The notes under the pieces are model-generated. The model was not told the origin of the DNA. It did not search any database and saw only the letters and a program-made list of their open reading frames with translations. Shown piece by piece: positions 14,314-21,787 of a stretch of 22,680 bases of DNA. Position 1 is the stretch's first letter; each line of letters opens with the position of its first letter. The translations under genes and the position numbers were made by a program. Source of the DNA: Candidatus Neomicrothrix sp. UBA2974 (GTDB taxonomy: Bacteria; Actinomycetota; Acidimicrobiia; Acidimicrobiales; MedAcidi-G1); contig DEAU01000010.1 in assembly GCA_002348705.1 (NCBI GenBank), positions 1,133 to 23,812 on the forward strand, in the 5' to 3' direction.

Positions 14314-15638
14314 CCACGAGGCGCTACCCGATCGTCGACCGGCTCCCCGAGGGCACCGTTGCTGTCGGTGGCGGTCTGCTGGTCAACGGTTTGGCGGCCT
14401 ACGCGTTCATCACGCTCGCCTCCCGTGATCTAGGGCCTGAGGCCTATACGCCGGTCGGTCTTTTGTGGGCGCTGAGCTTCTTGCTGGGCCCGGGCTTTTT
14501 CCAACCGCTGGAGCAGGAGGTAGCCCGGATCGTCGCCGCGAGGTCCGATAGGCGGATCGGTCCCGTGGCTCGGACAGCAGGTTGCGTCGGCGCCAGCATG
14601 GTGGGCCTGCTGGGCGTCCTCGCATTGTTGCTTGGAGACCGGATTCGCCACGAGTTGTTCGACGGCCACGGCCTTCTACTGGTTGGCCTCCTTCTGGTGC
14701 TGGTTGGACTCGGGATTGGGCACCTGGTGCGCGGCGTACTTGCCGGTCTGGGCCGGTTCGGTGGGTACGGCCGGTACTTCATCGGCGACGGCCTCGGGCG
14801 CCTCGTCGTAGCGCTGGTTTTGGTGGCGACGGCCGGGGGGATAGGTGCATACGGCCTAGCGGTGGGCTTGGCACCCTTCATCGGAGTGGCCCTGGCTCTG
14901 GCCGGCCAGCGGGAGCTCTCGCTGGAGGGTCCCGCCGAACCGGTCGGAGCCTTTTCGAGGGCTTTCGGTGCGCTCCTGGTTGCATCGGTGGCCACCGCGC
15001 TGGTCCTGAATATGAGTCCGCTGGCCGTTGAGGTACTGGCTGGTCCGGACCAGACCGATGAGCCGGGTCGATTCCTAAATGCGCTCCTCGTCGCCCGGAT
15101 CCCGTTGTTCTTTTTTCAGGCGGTTCAAGCCTCGCTGTTGCCAAAACTGTCGGGCATGGTGGGAGCGGGTCAGTTGGGCCAGATGCGTGAATCCCTGATC
15201 CGATTACTGGTCTTGGTTATTGGTCTTGGTCTTACTGCTGTTGTCTTTTGTGCAGTCGCAGGTGCACAAGTCGTTGATTTCGCCTTTGGTGAGGGCTTTC
15301 AGGTCGAGCGGCGCGACATGGTGCTGCTCGCGGCGTCTAGCGCCGGTTTAATGGTGGTTCTTTCGTTGGCTCAGGCACTGATTGCTTGCCGAGCTCAGGG
15401 GCGGATGGCTGCCGCATGGTTGGTCGGGCTTGCGGCATTCCCAGTGGTTGTTGCCCTCGGCGACGACCTGTTCCTCCGCGTAGAGCTCGGGTTGTTGGCC
15501 ACGGTGCTGGTAACAGCCTCGGCGATGGCCCTCCTCCTAGTGTCGCGGCTCCGGACTGCCGCTCTCTGGATGGGAGCGATTGTTGCTCCGGAACTCGGCA
15601 GGCAAGACGATTTTGGTTTGACGGGACGCGGCGCGTGA
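14310..15638 (+). CDS. Polysaccharide flippase-like membrane protein (Wzx/MOP superfamily)
   Basis: From ATG 14310 this 442-residue protein is very hydrophobic, with about twelve predicted helices in paired hairpins. A short basic N-terminus precedes the first helix (about 16-38). The early segment with LGPEAYTPVGLLWAL resembles the N-terminal portion of lipid-linked oligosaccharide flippases, and an internal segment with SLLPKLSGMVG resembles their second half. Length and helix number suit the Wzx/MOP group, which moves undecaprenyl-linked sugar units across the membrane. Location between ugd and the rhamnose genes supports this. The substrate cannot be predicted. ATG 14310 overlaps the ugd stop; longer in-frame starts inside ugd are rejected. 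The stop overlaps the next start as GTGA. Confidence 0.8.
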   Translation: MTTRRYPIVDRLPEGTVAVGGGLLVNGLAAYAFITLASRDLGPEAYTPVGLLWALSFLLGPGFFQPLEQEVARIVAARSDRRIGPVARTAGCVGASMVGLLGVLALLLGDRIRHELFDGHGLLLVGLLLVLVGLGIGHLVRGVLAGLGRFGGYGRYFIGDGLGRLVVALVLVATAGGIGAYGLAVGLAPFIGVALALAGQRELSLEGPAEPVGAFSRAFGALLVASVATALVLNMSPLAVEVLAGPDQTDEPGRFLNALLVARIPLFFFQAVQASLLPKLSGMVGAGQLGQMRESLIRLLVLVIGLGLTAVVFCAVAGAQVVDFAFGEGFQVERRDMVLLAASSAGLMVVLSLAQALIACRAQGRMAAAWLVGLAAFPVVVALGDDLFLRVELGLLATVLVTASAMALLLVSRLRTAALWMGAIVAPELGRQDDFGLTGRGA

Positions 15639-18196
15639 CCTACTCCCGCGTACTTTCCACAGCACTTCTTGTTGTCACAGCGTTGGTTGGCGGTTCGTTG
15701 GCCACGACGTCCACTGCGGCCGCCGATGTGATCGTGGTGGTGGAGGCCGGAGACAGTCTTTCGGAGATCGCCGCCGAATACGGGGTAAGCGTGTCAGACC
15801 TGATGGTGGCCAACGGAATCACCAATCCCGACCGGCTCTACATGGGCCAAGAACTGATCGTCCCAGGGGTGGGACCAGGGACCACCACCCTTCCACCACT
15901 GGTTGTGGTGGTTCAGTCTGGAGACAGCCTGTCGAGTATCGCCACCGATTACGGAGTGACCGTGGGTGATCTCGTATCCGCCAACGGCATAGACGATCCC
16001 GATCGGGTCCACCCGGGCCAGGAACTGGTGATCCCTGGGGTGTCGGCGGCGGCTCGACTGAAGGGACCGACCGTTGTAGCAGTGCGCTCTGGAGACAGTC
16101 TGTCGGAGATTGCTGCAATCCACGGCGTTTCAGTTGCGTCGTTGATGGCGGCCAACGATTTGGACGATCCGGACCTTCTGCAGGTTGGCCAACTCCTGAC
16201 CATTCCCGGGACTTCGGCATCGACAACAACGCTCCCGCCACTCGTCGTAACAGTGGTGTCCGGCGAAAGCCTGTCAGTTATCGCCGCCCGATATGACCTG
16301 ACGGTTGGTGCCCTTGCTGCCGCCAACGGCATCACCGACCCCAACCGTCTGTCGGTCGGTCAGGATCTGGTTATTCCCGGCCGGACGGCGCCACCGAAAT
16401 ATTCGGTTGATTACGGACCGATTCGCGTCGACGGTCGGGGTTGGGGTCATGGACGCGGGATGGGTCAGTACGGGGCGCTTGGCTACGCCGTCGACGAAGG
16501 TTGGACCCGGGACGCCATTCTCGACCACTACTACGGCGGCACTATCGCCGGGATTGTGCCCGACGTGGAGATCGGTGTCCGCCTTCTGGGGAGAGATGGG
16601 AAATCCACCACAGTCCACGTCGATGACGCTCTGCTGGCTGTCGCCGGCTCTACCGGGGCTTGGACACTTTTAGACGCGTCGACGGCTCAAATAACCCTTG
16701 ATGGAGACGCAGACCGATACCGGGTGGCCATAGGTTCTGGGTGCGGTGGACCGTTCACCGACACCGGCCTCGTCGTCGAGAGTCCCATCACTCGTATCCG
16801 GCCTGCCCGTCTGGTCGATCGAGAGGCCAGTCGTAAGCCGTTTATGCACACGTCATCGACCATTCCAGCGGTGCCGTCAAGCACGGTGGACTCTCAGGAG
16901 TCGACGACCACTACCACGACGATCGTCTCTGGTTCATCGGTCCCCGAGGACCACCCTGACCATCCGTCGAACACATCGACCTCCATCGCCACTACCACGA
17001 CAGTCGCTCCGCCTGACGGAACTGCTCCGAGTCTGGGGACCGACGACATGGGGCGTTCCTTCGAAGTCCTGGACGCTTCTGACCTCTCACTTGATCAGAC
17101 CCTGCAGGTATGCGCTGCTTCGGAAATATCCACCTGGTATCGGGGTGAGATACGCGCCGCGCGCTATGGCAGTGCCCAGCGGACAGTCAACTGGGTTCGG
17201 GTTGAGCAGTACCTCCGGGGTGTGGTGCCTCGAGAGATGTCGGCGAGTTGGGCGACTCTCGGAAACGGTGCCGGTCGTGTGGCGCTTGAGGTGCAGGCTG
17301 TCGCCGCTCGTTCATACGCTCTCGCCGAAGTTCGTTACGCCTACGCCAAGACGTGCGACACCATTCGATGTCAGGTATATGGCGGCCGTCGGTCACGGCG
17401 TGGCTCTGAACAGTGGTCCCACGAGGCGCCGGAGACCGACGCTGCGGTGGTCGCTTCCGCCGGCTTGGTGCGCCTTGATGGAGACGGCGTGGTGTCGCGG
17501 ACTGAGTTTTCTGCTTCCACAGGTGGGCATACCATCACGGCCGATTTCCCTGGGGTCGTTGACGCCGGCGACGACGTGTCGATCAATCCGGTCCATCGGT
17601 GGACCACGGAATTAGACGCGTCCGAAGTCGCTAAGTCCTTTGGACTCGGCGCTCTCTACGAGGTCGAGGTCATTGAACGCGACGGTTTCGGCGACGATGG
17701 CGGTCGTGCCACCGAGGTCGAGTTGCGAACTCGGTCTGGTGAGCGGTTCATCGTGAACGGCAACCGATTCCGTCGTGAGTTCGGCCTCCGCTCCAACTGG
17801 TTTGGAGTCTTATACGGGCCGCCGGATGTTGGATCGGCGTTCCCATCGACGCGAGTCGACGAGTATCGAGTAACCACTGATTATTCGGACGAGGATCTGA
17901 CATCGGTCATGGCCGCCGCTGAGCACCTCGAGATGTCGCTGCCAGAGTTTCAACGTGCTGCAGTGTGGGTGGTGGCTTTCCTTCTGAACCTCTCCGACGG
18001 TGATCCGGCCTCTATAGACGTTCCCGTTGCAGACGGATCCAATCAGGTCACCACGGCCTATTTCGCCGGTGAAGGTGACCAGACGGCTCTGGAGCAGGTG
18101 GCTAAGGGATTTGATATCTCGGGAGAGGAGGCGCAGAGGGTCTCAGTCACGGTGCTGGTTTTTTTGACGGCTCTAGCGAAGGCCGCTGGTCGGTGA
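15635..18196 (+). CDS. Secreted LysM-SpoIID/LytB-domain cell-wall protein
   Basis: This 853-residue exported protein begins with a signal peptide (about 1-30, ending TAAA before D31). Four LysM peptidoglycan-binding domains follow, near 33-78, 90-135, 147-192 and 204-249. A SpoIID-type region covers roughly 262-725: GRGWGHGRGMGQYGA (267-281), EQYLRGVVPREMSASW (524-539) with the probable catalytic E534, and STGGHT (628-633). SpoIID proteins are lytic transglycosylases or amidase enhancers. A Thr/Ser-rich linker (about 415-460) is inserted inside the SpoIID region. Residues 745-853 form a separate, mostly helical tail I do not recognise. Nothing else here suggests sporulation, so a wall-remodelling role tied to polysaccharide export or anchoring is my inference. 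GTG 15635 overlaps the flippase stop; upstream starts are rejected. Confidence 0.9.
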   Translation: MTYSRVLSTALLVVTALVGGSLATTSTAAADVIVVVEAGDSLSEIAAEYGVSVSDLMVANGITNPDRLYMGQELIVPGVGPGTTTLPPLVVVVQSGDSLSSIATDYGVTVGDLVSANGIDDPDRVHPGQELVIPGVSAAARLKGPTVVAVRSGDSLSEIAAIHGVSVASLMAANDLDDPDLLQVGQLLTIPGTSASTTTLPPLVVTVVSGESLSVIAARYDLTVGALAAANGITDPNRLSVGQDLVIPGRTAPPKYSVDYGPIRVDGRGWGHGRGMGQYGALGYAVDEGWTRDAILDHYYGGTIAGIVPDVEIGVRLLGRDGKSTTVHVDDALLAVAGSTGAWTLLDASTAQITLDGDADRYRVAIGSGCGGPFTDTGLVVESPITRIRPARLVDREASRKPFMHTSSTIPAVPSSTVDSQESTTTTTTIVSGSSVPEDHPDHPSNTSTSIATTTTVAPPDGTAPSLGTDDMGRSFEVLDASDLSLDQTLQVCAASEISTWYRGEIRAARYGSAQRTVNWVRVEQYLRGVVPREMSASWATLGNGAGRVALEVQAVAARSYALAEVRYAYAKTCDTIRCQVYGGRRSRRGSEQWSHEAPETDAAVVASAGLVRLDGDGVVSRTEFSASTGGHTITADFPGVVDAGDDVSINPVHRWTTELDASEVAKSFGLGALYEVEVIERDGFGDDGGRATEVELRTRSGERFIVNGNRFRREFGLRSNWFGVLYGPPDVGSAFPSTRVDEYRVTTDYSDEDLTSVMAAAEHLEMSLPEFQRAAVWVVAFLLNLSDGDPASIDVPVADGSNQVTTAYFAGEGDQTALEQVAKGFDISGEEAQRVSVTVLVFLTALAKAAGR
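15731..16381 (+). repeat. Four in-frame LysM-coding repeats, exact 171-nt period
   Basis: The G(D/E)SLS motif starts at residues 39, 96, 153 and 210, an exact spacing of 57 residues (171 nt) each time. Linkers after repeats 1 and 3 share TTTLPPLV, while the linker after repeat 2 differs. This suggests that a two-domain unit was duplicated, followed by divergence at the DNA level. Confidence 0.85.
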
Positions 18197-18301
18197 AGAT
18201 ACGCCCGGAGCCGGTTGGAATTGAGATGTGGCCAGTTGCTGACCCGCGCCAAGACGTTCTTTACAAGACGGTCCTGCACCGGGCAGATCACGGACCACCG
18301 G

Positions 18302-18307
18302 TACCCT
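18302..18307 (+). promoter_or_regulatory. Candidate -10 box (TACCCT) of the rhamnose operon
   Basis: TACCCT fits TANNNT and ends 7 nt before GTG 18315, pointing to leaderless transcription of rmlA and the genes after it. It lies in the 118-nt gap after the LysM-SpoIID gene, in which I see no other feature. Confidence 0.45.
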
Positions 18308-18314
18308 CACCGCT

Positions 18315-19406
18315 GTGAAGGGCCTGATTCTGGCGGGGGGCAGCGGGCGCCGCTTACGCCCACTTACCCACACCAGCGCCAAGCAGTTGGTCCCAATCGC
18401 CAACAAGCCGATCCTCCACTACGTCATTGAAGACTTGGTGTCCGTCGGCATCACAGAGTTGGGCATCGTGGTCGGCGACACCGGAGACGAGGTCCGGGCC
18501 AGTGTGAGTGACGGATCCCGGTGGGGAGCTGAGGTGACCTACCTGGAGCAGGAGGCTCCCCTCGGCCTGGCCCACGCGGTGTTGGTGGCCCGACTGTTTC
18601 TGGGTGACGACCCTTTCGCCATGTATCTCGGAGACAACATGTTTGAAGACTCGCTCGACGAGGTCGTGGCGGGTTTTGAAGCTTCCGGCGACGCGGCCCG
18701 CCTGCTGCTGGCTCGCGTCGACGACCCGACCGCCTTCGGGGTGGCCGACCTGGGCGCCGACGGCCGAATCATCGGCCTTGTGGAAAAGCCGGCCGAGCCA
18801 TCCTCGGACCTGGCGCTGGTCGGGGTGTACCTATTCGACGCTCGGATCCACGCCGCCGTCGACGCCATCTCGCTATCGGAGCGAGGCGAGCTAGAGATCA
18901 CCGATGCCATTCAGTGGCTGGTTGACAATGGCATGTCGGTGGACCACCGGGTACTGGATGGCTGGTGGATCGACACCGGCAAGAAGGACCCGTTGCTGGA
19001 GTGCAACCGCCTGGTTCTGGACGGACTGGCCGGCGACGGGGTGATGGTTGACGACCAGGCCACCGTGGTCGACGCCACGCTGGTCGGGCCGGTTGTGGTG
19101 GCCGCTGGAGCCCAAATCATCGACGCCACGGTAGGGCCCTCCGTAGCCGTAGGTGCCGGTTGCCGGATTGAGTCGTCGACCGTCGACCACTCAGTGCTGA
19201 TGGAAGGGAGTTCGATAGTGGGTCACCACCGTGTCACCGGGTCGGTTCTTGGTCGGGAGGCGGCCATCTTCGGCGGCGGTGACTCCGGCGGGCCGGGGTC
19301 GGAGTTGTCGGTACTGCTGGGCGATCACTCTGTGGTCGACGTCCATGTTCCGGTTGTAGAGCCGTGGGTCGACGACTGTCTGGCCGGGGAGGGATCCGGT
19401 GGCTGA
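18315..19406 (+). CDS. rmlA: Glucose-1-phosphate thymidylyltransferase (long form)
   Basis: RmlA joins dTTP and glucose-1-phosphate to give dTDP-glucose, the first step to dTDP-L-rhamnose. The 363-residue protein opens with the nucleotidyltransferase signature LILAGGSGRRLRPLT (about 4-18), followed by KQLVPIANKP, the metal/sugar segment YLGDNMFED near 109, and VEKPAEPSSDLALVGVYLF. Residues beyond about 240 show hexapeptide-like V/A-rich repeats (for example VGPVVVAAGAQIIDATVGP), a left-handed beta-helix tail. That makes it the long actinobacterial (StrD-like) type, not the roughly 290-residue enterobacterial RmlA. The GTG start follows a TANNNT box. The end overlaps rmlC by 8 nt. Confidence 0.93.
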   Translation: MKGLILAGGSGRRLRPLTHTSAKQLVPIANKPILHYVIEDLVSVGITELGIVVGDTGDEVRASVSDGSRWGAEVTYLEQEAPLGLAHAVLVARLFLGDDPFAMYLGDNMFEDSLDEVVAGFEASGDAARLLLARVDDPTAFGVADLGADGRIIGLVEKPAEPSSDLALVGVYLFDARIHAAVDAISLSERGELEITDAIQWLVDNGMSVDHRVLDGWWIDTGKKDPLLECNRLVLDGLAGDGVMVDDQATVVDATLVGPVVVAAGAQIIDATVGPSVAVGAGCRIESSTVDHSVLMEGSSIVGHHRVTGSVLGREAAIFGGGDSGGPGSELSVLLGDHSVVDVHVPVVEPWVDDCLAGEGSGG

Positions 19407-19965
19407 CATCCGTGCCTCGACGGAGATTGACGGCGTGTTCGTCGTCGACCCGGTGGTCCACGTTGACGGCCGTGGGACCTTCGTGGAGACCTGGCGACGG
19501 GAGTGGATCCCAGGCTGCCGGGAGATGCTGCAGGCTAACCGGGCCGAGCGGTCCGCGGGATCGCTGGTTGGTCTCCACTACCACCGGTTCCAAGCCGACT
19601 ACTGGATGGTGGCGGCCGGGCAGGTCCAGGTAGTCCTCTATGACCTCCGGGCTGGCTCGCCGACCGATGGAGCCTCGCTGAGTATGGAACTCGGTGGCAC
19701 GGGGCCGAAGCGCCACCGAGGCCTGTACATCCCTTGCGGGGTGGCCCACGGCTTTGCGGCGCTGACGGACGCAACGTTGGCCTATCTGGTGGACGGAACC
19801 TATGACCCCGACGACGAGTTGGGACTAGCGTGGGACGATCCGGCGGTTGGGGCCGACTGGGGTCTGGACAGGTTGCCGGTTCTGTCGCCTCGAGATGCGT
19901 CCAACCCCCGTCGGGCCGATCTATCCGCAGAGCTAGTGCCCGCTTACCCTGGCAAGGACGGCTGA
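19399..19965 (+). CDS. rmlC: dTDP-4-dehydrorhamnose 3,5-epimerase-like protein
   Basis: RmlC epimerises dTDP-4-keto-6-deoxyglucose at C3 and C5. The 188-residue cupin has GRGTFVETWR (24-33), the catalytic base H60 in VGLHYHR, IPCGVAHGFAAL near 113-124, and TYDPDDELGLAWDDP with the conserved tyrosine. Two positions are unusual: the arginine of the common RGLHYQ motif is V57 here, and the QxKL(V/I)R segment reads QADYWMV, lacking the usual lysine. The protein may be a divergent RmlC or a related epimerase. Its place among rmlA, rmlB and rmlD supports the rhamnose role. The GTG start is preceded by GGGGAGGGA, a strong Shine-Dalgarno site inside rmlA. One nucleotide separates its stop from rmlB. 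Confidence 0.88.
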   Translation: MADIRASTEIDGVFVVDPVVHVDGRGTFVETWRREWIPGCREMLQANRAERSAGSLVGLHYHRFQADYWMVAAGQVQVVLYDLRAGSPTDGASLSMELGGTGPKRHRGLYIPCGVAHGFAALTDATLAYLVDGTYDPDDELGLAWDDPAVGADWGLDRLPVLSPRDASNPRRADLSAELVPAYPGKDG

Positions 19966-19966
19966 G

Positions 19967-20932
19967 GTGCGCCTACTCGTCACCGGCGGAGCCGGGTTCA
20001 TTGGCGCCAACTATGTCCACCGTCTGGTTGCTGCCGGCCACATGGTGACGGTCTACGACGCCCTCACCTACGCCGGGAACCCAGCCAACCTTGCCAAACT
20101 CGTCGACGGCGACGACTACCAGTTTGTCCAGGGCGATGTTCTTGACGGAGTGTCCCTAGCTGAGGCCATGCGCGGCCATGACGCCGTGCTCCACCTGGCA
20201 GCCGAGAGCCACGTCGACCGTTCCTTGGTCTACCCGTCTACCTTTGCCTCTACCAACTGCGAGGGCACGGCCACGGTCTGCCGTATAGCCCTAGAGCTTG
20301 GTATTGAGCGTGTGCTTCACGTGTCGACCGACGAGGTATACGGCTCCATCGAAGTTGGGTCTTTCCGGGAGGATGACCCACTGGCGCCGTCCTCGCCGTA
20401 CTCGGCGTCCAAGGCCGGTTCAGACCTGATAGCGCTGTCCTACCACGCCAGCCACGGCCTCGACGTGGTGGTCACCCGGGCGACCAACAACTACGGCCGG
20501 TTTCAGTTCCCGGAGAAGGTGATCCCGCTGTTCACCACCACGCTTCTGCGCGGCGGTCAGGTCCCGCTGTACGGCGACGGTCTGAACGTGAGGGACTGGA
20601 TCCACGTCGATGATCACTGCGCTGCCCTCGACCTAGTGCTGGAACACGGCCTAGCCGGGGGTGTCTACAACGTGGGCGCCGGCAACGAGCTATCCAATCG
20701 TGATCTGACCGGCCGCCTACTGGCATTGTGCGGGGCTGATCAGACGAGCATCGATTACGTCGATGACCGGCTCGGCCACGACCGCCGATACTCGGTCGAC
20801 CCGGGACGGATCCGGGCGCTGGGTTGGGCACCAGCCGTGGATTTCGACGACGGTCTCGCGACCACCGTCGACTGGTATCGGAACCATCCGGATTGGTGGG
20901 AGCCTTTGCTAGCCCAGCAGGATCGGCTATGA
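19967..20932 (+). CDS. rmlB: dTDP-glucose 4,6-dehydratase
   Basis: RmlB converts dTDP-glucose to dTDP-4-keto-6-deoxyglucose with bound NAD+. The 321-residue extended SDR protein has the NAD loop TGGAGFIG (6-13), HLAAESHVDRS (76-86), the dehydratase triad-like T121-D122-E123 in STDEVYG, and Y145-x3-K149 in YSASKAG. The substrate segment RATNNYGRFQFPEKVIP also fits RmlB closely. Length is near the usual 320-350. GTG 19967 starts 1 nt after the rmlC stop. The stop overlaps the rmlD start as ATGA. Confidence 0.95.
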   Translation: MRLLVTGGAGFIGANYVHRLVAAGHMVTVYDALTYAGNPANLAKLVDGDDYQFVQGDVLDGVSLAEAMRGHDAVLHLAAESHVDRSLVYPSTFASTNCEGTATVCRIALELGIERVLHVSTDEVYGSIEVGSFREDDPLAPSSPYSASKAGSDLIALSYHASHGLDVVVTRATNNYGRFQFPEKVIPLFTTTLLRGGQVPLYGDGLNVRDWIHVDDHCAALDLVLEHGLAGGVYNVGAGNELSNRDLTGRLLALCGADQTSIDYVDDRLGHDRRYSVDPGRIRALGWAPAVDFDDGLATTVDWYRNHPDWWEPLLAQQDRL

Positions 20933-21783
20933 CCGTCCTCGTGGTGGGGGCGGCTGGACAACTCGGTCGCGAGGTCGTTCGGAAGGCCGGTGCCACTGGG
21001 GACGTAGTGGGCCTCGACCGATCGGCCTTGGACGTGACCAACAGAGACGCGGTCCGGAGCGCCGTGGCAGTTCGCCGACCATCGGTCATCGTGAACTGCT
21101 CGGCGTGGACCGACGTGGACGGCTGTGAGCTCGACCCGGCGCGGGCTGATCTCGTCAACGCTCGCGCCGTCGGTTATCTCGCCGAGGCCGCCGCCGAGGT
21201 GGACGCCCACCTCGTTCAGGTGTCCACCGACTTTGTGTTCGATGGCTCGCCGATCGGGGGCGAGTTGCTTCCGTACCCAGAAGACCACCCGACGGCCCCG
21301 CTCAACGTCTACGGGACCTCCAAGATGGCTGGCGAGGTGGCGGCTGGGCCGATGGCCACGGTGGTCCGGACCACCTGGTTGCAGGCGGCCGACGGACCGG
21401 GCATGGTCGGCCAGATTCTGTCCGCCCTCGCCGGAGACGGGCCGGTCGAGTTGCTGGGCGACCGGCGGGCCTGCCCGACCTTCATCGAGGACCTCGTTCC
21501 GGCGCTTCTCCGTCTGGCCGGCGAGCGGGTGTCGGGTGTGGTCCACGCGGTGAACGCCGGTCCGGCGTCGTGGGCCGACGTGGGGCGGGCGGTGGCAGAG
21601 GTGGTGGGTGCAGACCCGACCCGGGTGGTGGCAGTCGAGGAAGTAGCTTTGAGTCCGCCGCGACCGGCCCGACGGCCAGCCTGGTCGGCGCTCGACTGTG
21701 GGGTGCTCCGACGCCTGGGTCATGAGCCACTGCGCCACCACCGGGACGCCGTAGCAGCCACCGTTGCCCGGCTCACCGGCTGA
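20929..21783 (+). CDS. rmlD: dTDP-4-dehydrorhamnose reductase
   Basis: RmlD reduces dTDP-4-keto-L-rhamnose to dTDP-L-rhamnose, the last step of the pathway. From ATG 20929 the protein has 284 residues, normal for the family. It shows the cofactor loop GAAGQLGREV (7-16), NCSAWTDVDGCE (56-67), STDFVFDG (99-106), and the catalytic Y128-x3-K132 in YGTSKMAGE. The start overlaps the rmlB stop by 4 nt; an in-frame start at 20824 inside rmlB would add an unrelated N-terminus. The next gene starts 4 nt after the stop, so transcription probably continues. Confidence 0.93.
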   Translation: MTVLVVGAAGQLGREVVRKAGATGDVVGLDRSALDVTNRDAVRSAVAVRRPSVIVNCSAWTDVDGCELDPARADLVNARAVGYLAEAAAEVDAHLVQVSTDFVFDGSPIGGELLPYPEDHPTAPLNVYGTSKMAGEVAAGPMATVVRTTWLQAADGPGMVGQILSALAGDGPVELLGDRRACPTFIEDLVPALLRLAGERVSGVVHAVNAGPASWADVGRAVAEVVGADPTRVVAVEEVALSPPRPARRPAWSALDCGVLRRLGHEPLRHHRDAVAATVARLTG

Positions 21784-21787
21784 TGCG

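Noticed and set aside
15386..15634. N-terminal extension of the LysM-SpoIID gene into the flippase gene
   Set aside because: It would overlap the flippase by 250 nt and bury the signal peptide that begins properly at GTG 15635.
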